DNA from: CAWABB01 sp963701735
Lineage (GTDB): Bacteria > Bacteroidota > Ignavibacteria > UBA10030 > UBA6906
NCBI GenBank assembly: GCA_963701735.1
Contig: CAVPBI010000010.1
Coordinates: 248,001-312,000 of the forward strand
Length of the DNA: 64,000 nucleotides
Reading direction: 5' to 3'
Positions 1 through 9,914 of the stretch are shown in pieces. The position numbers and the translations under genes are program-made. The notes below the pieces were generated by a model. That model had not been told where the DNA came from, ran no database searches, and saw only the letters and a program-made list of their open reading frames with translations. Position 1 is the first letter of the stretch. The number at the start of each line of letters is the position of its first letter.

Positions 1-2
1 GC

Positions 3-1151
3 GCGCCCGACCTCTATCACTATACCGGGAATGGCATCAGCCCCGTGGGCTCCTGGGACGTCATGGAGTCGAACCGGAATCCACCGCAGCACATGAGCGC
101 GTACATGAAGCATAAGTACGGGAAGTGGATCCCGGACATCCCTGCGCTGACCTCGGCGGGGACCTACACGCTGAAGCCGTTGACGTCCTCGACAAACAAT
201 GTCTACCGGATCCCCTCGCCGTATTCCTCCACGGAGCATTTCGTGGTCGAATACAGGAAGAAGCGAGCCCCGTTCGAGAACTCGATTCCCGGCGAAGGGC
301 TTGTCGTGTATCGGATCAACACGGCGTACTCGGGAAACGCGAGCGGACCTCCGGATGAAGTGTACGTCTACAGGCCGGATGGCACCCCGTCCGCTAACGG
401 GACGGTCAGCAAGGCGGCGTTCAGCCAGAACTCCGGCCGGACTTCCATCAGCGACAGCACCAATCCCTCGTCCTTCCTGATGTCGGGAGATCCCGGCGGA
501 CTGCATGTCATGAACATCGGCATGATGGGGGATACGATCGCCTTCACGCTCGGGAACCCCATTTCTGTCCGGTTCGGAACGCTCGAGGCGCTGGCGGTGT
601 CCCTGGATACCGTGCGCCTGACCTGGTCGACGCTCCTCGAGCGCTCGAATGTCGGCTTTGAAATCGAGCGTTCACTGACGGATTCCAGCGGCTACGAGCC
701 GCTCCCGACCGGGCTGATTCCCGGGAACAGCCCGTCGCTGGGCACGGTCGAATACTCGGTCGTAGACGACAACGCCGCGGGGTATCAGTTCTACAGGGTG
801 AAGCAGACGGACTCGGCAAACGTCGCGAGCTACAGTGCGCCGATCAGGGTGGAGTCCGTTACCCTGGTCGCGCCGGACGAGGAATTTGGATTCGCCCTCG
901 CGCAGAACTACCCGAATCCCTTCAACCCGTCAACGGACATCCGCTTCAGCGTCAGCCGGAGCGCGACGGCATCACTGCGCGTCTACGACCTGCTCGGGCG
1001 GCACGTCGCCACGCTCTTCGACGAGGTGGCGCAGCCGGGGCGGGTGTACACGATGAGGTTCGACGCGTCCGGCGTGGCGAGCGGCGTGTATCTGTATGCG
1101 CTGACGTCGGGCGGGAGGCGTGACGTGAGGCGACTCATGGTTGTGAAGTAA
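3..1151 (+). CDS. M6-like secreted metalloprotease, C-terminal part, with T9SS sorting domain (5' truncated)
   Basis: The reading frame is open from base 3, so the gene starts outside the window; 382 residues are visible. The first residues (PDLYHYTG...PVGSWDVMES) match the region just after the zinc site of M6 (immune inhibitor A-like) peptidases, where 'LPDLYD...GxWDLM' is usual. A beta-rich region follows at about residues 30-170, and then a fibronectin-like segment. The last 80 residues hold the T9SS sorting domain: NYPNPFNPSTDIRFSV, VYDLLGRHVATLFDE, SGVYLYAL and a terminal RRLMVVK. Known families with this tail are exported across the outer membrane by PorV-dependent T9SS. The HEXXH zinc site should lie upstream and cannot be checked here. 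Family assignment is fairly secure; substrate is unknown. Confidence 0.82.
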   Translation, partial: APDLYHYTGNGISPVGSWDVMESNRNPPQHMSAYMKHKYGKWIPDIPALTSAGTYTLKPLTSSTNNVYRIPSPYSSTEHFVVEYRKKRAPFENSIPGEGLVVYRINTAYSGNASGPPDEVYVYRPDGTPSANGTVSKAAFSQNSGRTSISDSTNPSSFLMSGDPGGLHVMNIGMMGDTIAFTLGNPISVRFGTLEALAVSLDTVRLTWSTLLERSNVGFEIERSLTDSSGYEPLPTGLIPGNSPSLGTVEYSVVDDNAAGYQFYRVKQTDSANVASYSAPIRVESVTLVAPDEEFGFALAQNYPNPFNPSTDIRFSVSRSATASLRVYDLLGRHVATLFDEVAQPGRVYTMRFDASGVASGVYLYALTSGGRRDVRRLMVVK

Positions 1152-1221
1152 GCTCGCGCATTGCTTCTGGGTCGCGGGACCCGTATCTTTCCCGGGGTCG
1201 GAGACGTGCCCCGCACAGCAC

Positions 1222-1268
1222 AAGGCCTCTCCTGATCGACACGTCCACGTGAGATCGGGAGAGGCCTT
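1222..1268 (+). terminator. Strong hairpin after the M6 protease gene, no T-tract
   Basis: Arms at 1222-1237 and 1253-1268 pair over 16 bp with one G-U wobble around a 15-base loop. It sits 70 bp after the protease stop and 38 bp before the next start. There is no run of T on either side, so it is either a weak terminator or an mRNA-stabilising 3' hairpin. Confidence 0.5.
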
Positions 1269-1305
1269 CGAGCGGTGAGCGGACCTCCGACGACATCGTC
1301 CCACA

Positions 1306-2115
1306 GTGAGTCCGCCGGTGAATCGTCCTTCCTTGTTGTGTCTCATCCTGCTCCTCGTCCCGGTGCGCAGCCCAGGAGATGTCGCATCAACGATCCAGAA
1401 CGGCGACACTGCGTTTGCGCGCATGGACTACGCGGAAGCAATGCGGGAATACAAGAAGGGGGTGGGGCAGAACACCGAGGCGCCGCTGCTCTGGCGGATC
1501 TCGCGACTGTACGTCCTCATGTCTGAGGTCTCCGTCGGGCCGGAAACCGAAACCCTCCTCGATTCGGCGCTGGTCTACGCCCGCGCATCGATTCGTGCGG
1601 ATTCGACCGACCCCGGGGGCTATACCTGGCTGGCCGGGGCGCTGGGCTATTGCGCGCTGACCGCCGACATGCCGGACAGGCTCATCCTCTCCGTTCGGCT
1701 TCTCGCGGCGATCGACCGCGCGTTGCTCCTGCAGCCCCGGAACGACGTCGCGCTCTCGATCAAGGGCTCGTTCTACAGGGCACTCGGAAATGTCGGGTGG
1801 ATCCAGCGCCAGCTCGGACAACTTCTCTTCGGCGACATACCCGACGGAGGATACAGGGAAGCGGAAGACGCGCTTCTGCGCGCCATCGCGATCGCACCCG
1901 ATGTCATGCGCCACAGCTACGAGCTTGCGGTACTCTATCTCGACATGGAGAGGGACGAAGAGGCGAAGAAGGAACTGCTGCGGGCATCCACGCTGCCGGT
2001 GCGAATCGCAAGCGACAGGCCGCGCCTGCTGAAGATCGCCGAGCTCCTGCAGGAGCACTTCTCGATCTCCGTCGCGGTCACGGACGGGGCAGGGGGGCAG
2101 GGTGGAGCGCGGTAA
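1306..2115 (+). CDS. Secreted TPR-repeat protein of unknown function
   Basis: 269 residues from a GTG start. Residues 7-20 are hydrophobic (LLCLILLLVPV) and look like a signal peptide, so the protein is probably periplasmic. The rest is alpha-helical with TPR-like helix pairs: 'GDTAFARMDYAEAMREYKKG' near residue 33, 'ALVYARASIRADSTDPGGYTWLAGALGY' near residue 80 and 'EAEDALLRAIAIAPDVMRHSYELAVLYLDM' near residue 185. TPR domains serve as protein-binding scaffolds; nothing here gives a partner. It converges with the next gene, with only three bases between the stop codons. The start codon is a GTG without a clear ribosome site, so an upstream or downstream start is possible. Confidence 0.7.
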   Translation: MSPPVNRPSLLCLILLLVPVRSPGDVASTIQNGDTAFARMDYAEAMREYKKGVGQNTEAPLLWRISRLYVLMSEVSVGPETETLLDSALVYARASIRADSTDPGGYTWLAGALGYCALTADMPDRLILSVRLLAAIDRALLLQPRNDVALSIKGSFYRALGNVGWIQRQLGQLLFGDIPDGGYREAEDALLRAIAIAPDVMRHSYELAVLYLDMERDEEAKKELLRASTLPVRIASDRPRLLKIAELLQEHFSISVAVTDGAGGQGGAR

Positions 2116-2118
2116 CGA

Positions 2119-4758
2119 CTACTTCATGAGCACCATGCGCGTGGTGTGGACGGACCCACCGGCCGTCAGCTGACAGAGATAGACCCCGCTCGGCATTCCA
2201 TTCGCGTTCCAATCAACCTCGTACGTCCCGGCCGCCCTGGTCTCGTCCATCAGCAACGCCACTTCACGCCCGAGAAGGTCGTACACCCGGATGACAGCGC
2301 GCTGCGGCAGGGCTAGCGTGAACTGAATCGTCGTGCTCGGGTTGAACGGGTTCGGGTAGTTTTGCCTGAGCCGCGCGATGTCGGGCAGGGCGCTCGGATC
2401 GTTCTCGACGCGCGTCGTGGATCCCTCCCCCAGAAGTGCGAAGACCGCGTTCTCCAGCAAGCCGGCGCCCTCGGTCGAATCCGCCATCGTGCCGATCGCA
2501 AACGAGAAGAAGATGGAACGGAGCCCGCCCTCCGGCGCGCTTCGCGTCACGATGCCCGCCGGACTCTTCAGGGTCATTCCAGAGGGCGGCAGCTGCGATC
2601 TCGGAATGTCCGCCAATCGGACGGACGCCGGAGCGAGCGGTGGTGTCGGCCCGGGGCTGAAACGCAAGGACCGACGGGAGGGGGTTGGGCGCCGTGAAGA
2701 GGAGATCCGTGGTGGCCCTCAGACTGGTGCAATGCAGAGGTCCGGTCAACCCTTCGATCGCGAGAACGCCGCGCGCGAATTCAGGCTCGACGTCCGCGGA
2801 GAGCATCCTGCCCGCAACCTCCGAGCCTTCCAGAATCACACGCCCACCGGCACGGACGAAATCACTCAGGCTGCGGCGGCGGGTCTCATCCGCAAGGGGA
2901 TCCGGATTTCCTCCCGAGAGGACCACGGCAACGGCTGCATCGAGGAGTGCGTGAGGCTCGAAGGTGGCCCAGTCCGCAACCTGCACCGCGTAGCCCGATG
3001 GGACATGCATCGACGCAAGGACTCCAAGGGCTCCTGCGCCGGAGACGTCTGATGACGCATCTTCCGCTGGCACCGGGTCCTGCGTCCGACAGGACGAGGA
3101 TCGTCGATCCGCTTTCGGGCGGCAGGAAACCCCTTTCGGTGCCGAGTACTCTGCGCAGCAGGCCGAGGTGGGAACCGTCGTACAGGTCAATGTCCGCCTG
3201 GAGCAACGCATAGGCGGCATCGCGCGCGCTGACGCCGTTGCTCAGGTAGTACAGGCTCTTCAGGACAAGCATGTCAGCCACGTCCCGCCCCACCTGGTCA
3301 TGGATCTCCATCAGAGCCGATGCCCAGATCTGGCCGGCTGTGTGAGGGGAGAGACCGTCGAACGGGTATCTCCGGGTGTCGTTCAGGATGCCGTCCGTCC
3401 CAGAACTCGTTGTGCCCGTCCCATTTGAACGTCCAGGCGTACTGCGGGTCGTTCACACCCCATTGGTCCAGCGAGCGGGCGTACGATCCGGCCCAGTAGT
3501 CGCCATACCCTTCGCCGAGCGCGGCACAGTCGCCGCCGCCCCAGCCCGGTACGATCGTGTAATGAATCGCGTGCCCGTATTCATGCCAGATGACGTCCGC
3601 ATCCTCAGCGTCATCGACGCCTCCGGTCCCGAAACTGATCCAGTTGCCCGAAGGGCTGTAGTGCGAGTTGTCCTTCCCCTGGAACCCGTGAGGGTCGAGC
3701 CGGAGGGAACGAAGACGAGGAAGGAAGAACCCGAGCGATTCGAAGCGGAGGAGCGACTGTGTCGCGTGATAGTAGACCATCACCGCCTCGAACCCGGACT
3801 GCGAGCGGTCGTAATCAAATCGGTACGGCGGGGGCTGAACGAAGTCCACCGAATCGTAGGGAGCTTCGATGTCCGCAACCGAACAGTACGGTCCGCGCAG
3901 CCATGCCAGCCCGTTCTCCACGACAAGCGAATCCAGCTGGACGGGCGCACGGTAGGCATGCAGCGAATCGGTATCGGCGTCTCCGCCGTCGACGAACCCG
4001 GGCGAGCCGTACTCGGCCCGCGCCGCGCCCAGCGGGTCGGAAAGATACGTCATGCCCTGGCCCTGGACGTGGACCCCTCCGTGATGCTGCACGAACCGGT
4101 CCTCGATCCCATGGATGTCTCCGGTGGCCGCGTCGACGAGCACCTCCCAATCGCCCGCGGGCTGCTCCCTCGTCATTGAAACCCGGTAGACCAGCCTGTC
4201 CTTCCTGTCCTCGCCCCGTGCAATCACGAGGTCGGCACGGTCAGGAGCGCCGATCGGTTGGGAGGACGCGCCAAGGGCTGCAGCTGCGCGTTTCAGCGCC
4301 TCGGCGGCAGAGAGCGCCGGGGTGACGCGGTCGACAGAAATGCGCGGTATGTGTGCGTCCGCCACCATGGTGAGCGACCCGCGCCGGTCCATGCTCACCA
4401 CAAGTTCCCCGCGATGGACCTCGACTCCGCGATACCGCTGGGTGAACCGCACATGCGACCCCCCGGGAACCTCGGAGGTTGCAGCCGGGACAAAATCGAA
4501 CTCCAGGCTGTCGATCCCCAGCACGCGCCGGTTGAGCGAGAGGAGCTTCGACGCGCGGGTGGCGGGGGTTTCGCGCCCGGACCACGTGAGGCCATCGGTC
4601 GTCATCTTCACCGGGAATCGGGCGCCGTCCTGAACGCCCGGCCCGGAACGGAGCACAATGATCTCCCCGGGCTTCGCGGCATGGAGGTCCGCCTGGACGA
4701 AAAGCGCAAGTCCGATGGCAAGAGCCAGGGACATTCCGGTATGTGTTCGTGCGTTCAC
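2119..4758 (-). CDS. M4/M36-like secreted zinc metalloprotease with FTP propeptide and T9SS sorting domain; three frameshifts
   Basis: After repairing three one-base insertions (near 3389-3396, 3049-3065 and 2666) the product is about 878 residues. In order it has a signal peptide (LALAIGLALF), an FTP-like inhibitory propeptide (GGSHVRFTQRYRGVEVHRGELVV), the zinc-binding motif HEYGH followed by a third-ligand region GEGYGDYWAGS, a beta-rich middle part, and a T9SS sorting domain (NYPNPFNPSTTIQF, VYDLLGREV, GVYLCQL). HEXXH plus the downstream glutamate marks a gluzincin; fungalysin (M36) is the closest fit, and thermolysin (M4) is the alternative. The start is uncertain: GTG at 4758 gives a charged n-region, while ATG at 4734 is also possible. 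Conserved sequence continues through each break, so sequence error is more likely than decay, although three breaks in one gene leaves a pseudogene possible. Confidence 0.7.
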
Positions 4759-5084
4759 GAAGGGTGCGCGTGGATCGGGAAATTGCGACGACCGGTGCAG
4801 GCGGGGGAACCTGTCGGCATAGGTATGACGTATGGTATCGACCCCCATGGAGATCGCGCGTGCCCGCTGTCACGTTTTGTAGAAATTCGTGTGACCGCCC
4901 TTTACGGCTGCGGGCGGGGCCTTCGCAGGGGTCCTGCGTGGAACCTGTGTGTGGACACAGGGGGGAGGGAAAGAGCACGCGGCCAGGGAAAGGTGGCGCC
5001 GGTGCTCCTGCAGAAGTTGATTTTGTGGGGTGACAGGAGTAGCTTCCTCGGTCGATACGATCTCACCGCACGCACAGGCATCCC
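4759..5084. other. Divergent intergenic region between the M36-like protease and namZ
   Basis: This 326-bp region separates two divergently read genes. It holds a small perfect hairpin (arms 4944-4950 and 4955-4961). I found no copy of the TTG-N20-TAnnTTTG promoter seen elsewhere in the window, and no small gene that I can support. Confidence 0.4.
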
Positions 5085-6308
5085 ATGGCACAATCGGTTC
5101 TTGTTCTGATTCTTCTGTCTCTTGTCGGGCCGGGGAGCATCGCCTCCGTGCGCACCGGAGCGGACATCCTGGTGTCAGAGCGGCTCGCGGATGTCAAGGG
5201 GAAGCGAGTCGGCCTCGTGTGCAATCACACAACGCGCCTGAAGGACGGGCGCCATCTCGCTGACGTGTTGCACGGAACCCCGGGCATTTCCCTGGTCGCT
5301 CTGTTCGGTCCCGAACACGGCATCCGGGGAGATCAGGAAGGTTCAGTTGTCGACGGGGTGGACCGGCAGACGGGGCTCCCCGTGTATTCCCTCTACGGGA
5401 ATGGGTACGCTCCCGCCTCCCCGGTGTTGGATTCGATCGACGTCCTCCTGTTCGACATCCAGGATGTCGGCGCGCGCTTCTACACCTACATCTCAACCCT
5501 CGGCCACGTCATGACGGCGGCGGCACGTGCCGGGGTCCCGGTGATCGTCCTGGACCGGCCGAACCCGATCCGGGGGATTTCGGTCGAGGGGCCGGTGCGA
5601 TTGGATTCTCTCAAGTCGTTTGTCGGCTTCGCGCCGATCCCGGTGACTCATGGCATGACCATGGGAGAGCTGGCACGGATGTACAACGGCGAGGGCTACC
5701 TCGAGGACGGCCTGCGCGCGAACCTCACGGTCATCGAGATGACCGGGTGGACGCGCGGGCTCTGGTTTGATGAAACCGGGCTGCGGTGGGTGAAGCCATC
5801 CCCGAACATGGTGACCGTCCGGACCGCGACTGTCTACCCCGGGTCATGCTTCTTCGAGGGAACGAATCTGTCCGAGGGTCGAGGGACCGATCGGCCGTTC
5901 GAAATCATCGGAGCACCGTGGGTGGACACGGCGAAGGTTCTCGCGACGTTGAAGAGCCTGCGCATCCCGGGCGTCGAATTCGGCGGCGAGGCATTCGTGC
6001 CGCGGCAGAACCAGAAGGGCGCCGTCCCAAAGCATGACGGCCATGCATGCCGGGGCATCCGTCTTGCCGTGACTGACCGGAACAGGTTCGTGCCGGTGGC
6101 CACTGGCGTGGCCCTGCTCTGGGCGTTCAGGATCTCACACCCGGAGGAGTTCCAGTGGAAGAGCTCGTCGATCGACAGGCTGGCGGGGACGCCGGCCCTT
6201 CGAGAAATGCTCGACGCCGGCCGGGGTCCCCTGGCGATCGTGGACTCCTGGACGGCAGAGATCGATCGCTTCCGCGCGGTCCGTTCGAAGTATCTGCTGT
6301 ATCAATAG
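5085..6308 (+). CDS. namZ: NamZ-type exo-beta-N-acetylmuramidase (DUF1343 family), exported
   Basis: 407 residues with an N-terminal signal peptide (VLVLILLSLVGPGSIAS). The DUF1343 signatures are clear: GKRVGLVCNHT near residue 38, LFGPEHGIRGDQEG near residue 75, LPVYSLYG, DVLLFDIQDVGARFYTY near residue 125, VLDRPNPI, ITHGMT-like PVTHGMTMGELA near residue 188, PSPNMVT, and YPGSCFFEGTNLSEGRGT near residue 250. Members characterised in Bacillus and Tannerella remove terminal MurNAc from peptidoglycan fragments (glycoside hydrolase family 171). The gene probably serves cell-wall turnover or recovery of muropeptides in the periplasm. It stands alone between a divergent protease and a convergent serA. 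Family call is strong; the exact substrate is inferred. Confidence 0.88.
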   Translation: MAQSVLVLILLSLVGPGSIASVRTGADILVSERLADVKGKRVGLVCNHTTRLKDGRHLADVLHGTPGISLVALFGPEHGIRGDQEGSVVDGVDRQTGLPVYSLYGNGYAPASPVLDSIDVLLFDIQDVGARFYTYISTLGHVMTAAARAGVPVIVLDRPNPIRGISVEGPVRLDSLKSFVGFAPIPVTHGMTMGELARMYNGEGYLEDGLRANLTVIEMTGWTRGLWFDETGLRWVKPSPNMVTVRTATVYPGSCFFEGTNLSEGRGTDRPFEIIGAPWVDTAKVLATLKSLRIPGVEFGGEAFVPRQNQKGAVPKHDGHACRGIRLAVTDRNRFVPVATGVALLWAFRISHPEEFQWKSSSIDRLAGTPALREMLDAGRGPLAIVDSWTAEIDRFRAVRSKYLLYQ

Positions 6309-6309
6309 G

Positions 6310-6345
6310 CCGGTCCCGCCCGGCGCACACCCCCGGCGGGATCGG
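6310..6345. terminator. Bidirectional hairpin between convergent namZ and serA
   Basis: Eleven-bp stem (6310-6320 with 6335-6345, one G-U pair) placed between the two stop codons. No T-tract follows on either strand, so the terminator role is inferred from position. Confidence 0.5.
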
Positions 6346-6346
6346 C

Positions 6347-7273
6347 TTACTCCTCGTGCTCGTGCCCGTCCGCGAGGGCCTTGTTCACCTTCAACGCAAT
6401 CTCGCTCCCCACGCGATCCTGTGCTTCGACGGTCGATCCTCCAATGTGCGGGGACACGCTCACCCTCGGGTGATGGATGAGAGCCGTGAGGGCATCGCTC
6501 GGGGGCTCCTCGGAGAAGACATCCAGCGCCGCCGCGCCGACCGCGCCGCTCTCGAGCCCCTCCAGCAGCGCCTTCTCGTCGACCACCCCGCCGCGCGCGC
6601 AGTTGACGATGACGACGCCGCGCTTCATCATCGCGAATTCCGCGCGCCCGATCGCAGGGCCATGCTGCTTCGAGAAGGGGATGTGGAGCGTGATGAAGTC
6701 GCTGCGCGCCAGCAGCTTCTCCTTCGTGGTTATCTCCACGAGAAAATCCATCGGGGTGAACGGCGGATCGTACGCGAGCACGGTCATGCCGAGACCGAGC
6801 GCGCGCCGCGCCACTTCCTTGCCGATGTTCCCGAGGCCGATGATGCCGAGGGTCTTCCGGTATAGTTCGATCCCCCTGGAGTATTCCTTCTTCGGCCATT
6901 TCCCCGCGCGCATGTCGGCCGTGCTCACGTGCAGGAACCGCGAGACCGCGAGCATGTGGCCGATCGCGAGCTCCGCCACCGATATTGCGGAAGCGGCAGG
7001 CGTGTTCAGCACGGTGATGCCCCGTGCTTCGGCAGCCTTGACGTCGATATTGTCAAGACCAACCCCGCCGCGTGCGACGACTTTCAGGTTTGCGCCCGCC
7101 GCGATGACGTCGGCCGTGACCTTCGTGGCGCTTCGGACGATGATGCAGTGGTACCCGGGAATGGCGTTCAGCAGTTGATCAGGCGGGAGTTTCTCGATGT
7201 GTACGTCGTGGCCGCCGTCGGCCAGTATCTTCGCCCCCTCTTCAGAAATCCCGTCCGTGATGAGAATCTTCAT
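6347..7273 (-). CDS. serA: D-3-phosphoglycerate dehydrogenase (short form without ACT domain)
   Basis: 308 residues, starting at the ATG at 7273 with a good ribosome site (GGAGG, seven bases upstream). It carries the D-2-hydroxyacid dehydrogenase fold: substrate domain at residues 1-100 (IIVRSATKVT, ARGGVGLDNID), NAD-binding GLGNIG motif near residue 150, the catalytic arginine in NCARGGVVDE near residue 235, the glutamate in the following segment, and the histidine in SPHIGGST near residue 285. It would oxidise 3-phosphoglycerate to 3-phosphohydroxypyruvate, the first step of serine synthesis. The C-terminal ACT regulatory domain of the long forms is absent, so serine feedback is doubtful. 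Other 2-hydroxyacid substrates remain possible. Confidence 0.85.
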   Translation of the reverse strand: MKILITDGISEEGAKILADGGHDVHIEKLPPDQLLNAIPGYHCIIVRSATKVTADVIAAGANLKVVARGGVGLDNIDVKAAEARGITVLNTPAASAISVAELAIGHMLAVSRFLHVSTADMRAGKWPKKEYSRGIELYRKTLGIIGLGNIGKEVARRALGLGMTVLAYDPPFTPMDFLVEITTKEKLLARSDFITLHIPFSKQHGPAIGRAEFAMMKRGVVIVNCARGGVVDEKALLEGLESGAVGAAALDVFSEEPPSDALTALIHHPRVSVSPHIGGSTVEAQDRVGSEIALKVNKALADGHEHEE

Positions 7274-7339
7274 GGGTGCCTCCGTCGAGTGGTGACGTTC
7301 GAAGATACTGAATATCAACCGAAGCATCAATCCGGGGCT

Positions 7340-7370
7340 TTGTCTCTCAGCGAAAATTGTGCTATCTTTG
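7340..7370 (+). promoter_or_regulatory. Bacteroidetes-type promoter for ald
   Basis: TTG at 7340-7342, exactly 20 bp, then TATCTTTG at 7363-7370, which fits the -33/-7 consensus of the phylum's primary sigma factor. It lies in the divergent region between serA and ald, 85 bp before the ald start. Confidence 0.7.
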
Positions 7371-7454
7371 GGGCGCACCGACGTCACCGCCATCTGTTCT
7401 TTCGTTGCACATCCCCCTGCCACAACTTGTACAGCCGATCGCGAAGGAGATGGT

Positions 7455-8564
7455 ATGAACATAGGTGTTCCGCGGGAGCACCGCGCTGACGAACATCGTG
7501 TTGGCCTCACGCCGGCAGGCGTGGAGCTTCTCGCCGCCTCCGGTCACCGGTGCGTCGTCGAATCTGACGCTGGACTGGGCGCCGGGTTTCACGACGTGGA
7601 CTACGAACGGGCCGGGGGCCAGATCGTGTATTCCTCCGAGGAAGTCTTCGGACGGTCCGATCTTGTTCTGAAGGTCGAACGGCCGACCCCGCAGGAGACG
7701 GAGCTGATGAAGGAGGGGTCGACCGTGATGGGATTCCTGCACCTCGCGGTCTGCCCGCGGGAGCAGCTGGAGCGTTTCCTCTCGAAGCGCATCACCGCCG
7801 TCGCCTACGAGCTCATTCAGGAGGAGAGCGGAACGCTTCCCGTGCTTGTGCCGTTGAGCCAGGCGGCGGGAAGGATGACGCCGCAGATCGCCGCCACCCT
7901 CCTGCAGAACAACCATGGAGGGAAAGGGATCCTGCTGGGCGGCGTCCCGGGGGTTCCGCCGGCGGAGGTGGTGATCATCGGCGCGGGCACATTCGGGCTC
8001 GCCGCCGCGCTCGGGTTCCTCGCCGCCGGCGCGAGCGTGTACGTGCTCGACCGCGATCTGTCGCGCCTGCAGGCGATCGATCAGCAGACATCGCAGGGCG
8101 CCAGGATCGTCACCATGGTGTCGCATGAATTCAACATCAAGAAGGTCGCGAAGTTCGCCGACGTGCTCGTGGGTGCCGTGCTGCAGCCCGGCGAACGGGC
8201 CCCGATCGTCATCCCGGCGTCTACCCTCGGGCTGATGAAGCCCAGGTCGATCATCATGGATATCTCGATCGACCAGGGAGGGTGCGTCGAAACGATCCGG
8301 CCGACAACGCACCGCGATCCGGTCTACTTCGAGGGGAACATCCTTCACTATGCGGTGCCGAACATGACCTCGGTGGTGGCGCGCACCGCGACACATGCCT
8401 TCAACAACGCCGCCTGGCCGTACATCCGCGAGGTAGCCAGGGCGGGAGTGGCGACCGCAGTCGCAGACCTGCCGGCGCTGAAGCGCGGCACCGTCCTGTA
8501 CAACGGCAGGGTGACCAACGCACCGCTGGCATCGGCACTGGGACTCGCCGGGGGTGGCCGATGA
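7455..8564 (+). CDS. ald: Alanine dehydrogenase
   Basis: 369 residues from the ATG at 7455, preceded by AAGGAG. The N-terminal signature MNIGVPREHRADEHRVGLTP, the second conserved block (LVLKVERPTPQE), the active-site region (MTPQIAATLLQ), and the NAD-binding glycine-rich loop VVIIGAGTFGLAAALGFLAAGA near residue 172 are all present. Near residue 298 comes the NILHYAVPNMTSVVARTATHAFNN block. Alanine dehydrogenases interconvert alanine and pyruvate plus ammonia with NAD. The family is homologous to the alpha subunit of proton-translocating transhydrogenase, but the length and lack of membrane segments favour alanine dehydrogenase. Its stop overlaps the start of the next gene (ATGA), which implies translational coupling. 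Confidence 0.88.
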   Translation: MNIGVPREHRADEHRVGLTPAGVELLAASGHRCVVESDAGLGAGFHDVDYERAGGQIVYSSEEVFGRSDLVLKVERPTPQETELMKEGSTVMGFLHLAVCPREQLERFLSKRITAVAYELIQEESGTLPVLVPLSQAAGRMTPQIAATLLQNNHGGKGILLGGVPGVPPAEVVIIGAGTFGLAAALGFLAAGASVYVLDRDLSRLQAIDQQTSQGARIVTMVSHEFNIKKVAKFADVLVGAVLQPGERAPIVIPASTLGLMKPRSIIMDISIDQGGCVETIRPTTHRDPVYFEGNILHYAVPNMTSVVARTATHAFNNAAWPYIREVARAGVATAVADLPALKRGTVLYNGRVTNAPLASALGLAGGGR

Positions 8565-9863
8565 GCGTCGCCGAACTGCTCCAGCGGACGGACAACCACT
8601 GCCGCCGAAGCCGTCAGGACCATCGCCTCCGGGATGCGCCTCTTCCTCTCGGGAAACTGCTCAGTCCCGCAGACCGTCCTCGGGGCGCTCGTGGAACGCG
8701 CCAGGGAGCTTTCGAACGTCGAAATCGTTCAGGTGCTGACCATCGGGCCGGCGGATTACGTCGCCCCGGACATGGAAGGGCATATCCGCGTCAACTCGCT
8801 ATTCATCAGCGACAACGTCCGTACGGCGGTGAATGAAGGCCGCGCGGACTTCACGCCGTGTTTCCTCTCCGAAGTCCCGCTCCTGTTCAAGACCGGTCGC
8901 ATCCCCCTGGATGTGGCCCTCATTCACGTCACCCCTCCCGACGAGCACGGGTTCTGTTCGCTCGGCGTCGAAGTCGGGATCACCAAGGCTGCGGCGCAAT
9001 CGGCGAAAGTCGTCATCGCCGAGGTGAATCCCAATATGCCGCGCACGCTTGGGGACGCATTCATCCACATCTCGAAGATCGATTACGCGGTTCCGGTGTC
9101 ATACGAGCTGCCCGAAACCCCCATGGCCGCGCTGAATGACACGGCGCGGGACATCGCCCGCCACATCGCCGGCATCATCCCGAACGGAGCGACCCTGCAG
9201 ATGGGAATCGGAGGTATTCCGGATGCCGTGCTGCATGAGCTCCATTCGCACAAACATCTGGGAATTCACACGGAGCTCTTCTCTGACGGGATCATCGACC
9301 TCGTGGACCGTGGCATCATCGACGGAGAGATGAAGACTCTGCATCCGGGGAAGATCGTCGCGGGGTTCCTGCTCGGGACGAAGCGGCTCTACAGGTTCGT
9401 GAACGACAATCCCGTTGTGGAGCTGCACCCGACGGAGTACATCAACGACCCGTTCGTGATTGCGAGGAACGACCGGATGGTCGCGATCAATTCGGCCATC
9501 GAGGTTGACCTGACCGGCCAGGTGTGCAGCGACAGCATTGGCCACCGCCTCTACAGCGGCGTGGGGGGACAGGTGGACTTCATCTACGGCGCCTCGCGGA
9601 GCAAAGGAGGAGTCCCCATCATCGCGCTCCCCTCATCCGCGACAGTGCAGGGGACACACGTCAGCAAGATCGTGTCGACCATCAGGCCGGGCGGGGGTGT
9701 GGTGACAAGCCGCAGCCACGTCCGCTACGTGGTCACCGAATATGGCGTCGCAGACCTGTATGCGCGGACGATCCGCGAACGGGCCCGGGCGCTCATCGGC
9801 ATTGCGGACCCCGGGTTCCGGGACGAGCTGGAGCAGGCGGCTCGGCAGCTGAAGTACATCTGA
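8561..9863 (+). CDS. Acetyl-CoA hydrolase/CoA-transferase family protein (4-hydroxybutyrate CoA-transferase-like), one frameshift
   Basis: About 433 residues after removing one extra base near 8600. The ATG at 8561 overlaps the ald stop (ATGA), and translation from it leads into TAAEAVRTIASG and then LFLSGNCSVPQ in the shifted frame, so this is the true start. Conserved blocks are IGPADY, LFISDNVRTAVNEGRADFTPCFLSEVP, VDVALIHVTPPDEHGFCSLG-like near residue 115, NPNMPRTLGD, LQMGIGGIPDAVL near residue 215, and the catalytic glutamate region HTELFSDGIIDL near residue 240. Members move CoA between acetate and other short acids. Coupling with alanine dehydrogenase suggests a role in catabolism of amino acids or their fermentation products; the exact acid cannot be read from sequence. 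Confidence 0.82.
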
Positions 9864-9914
9864 GGCCCGCCTGCGCGGCCTCGAACAACACGCATCAAAG
9901 GAGACTGTGATACG

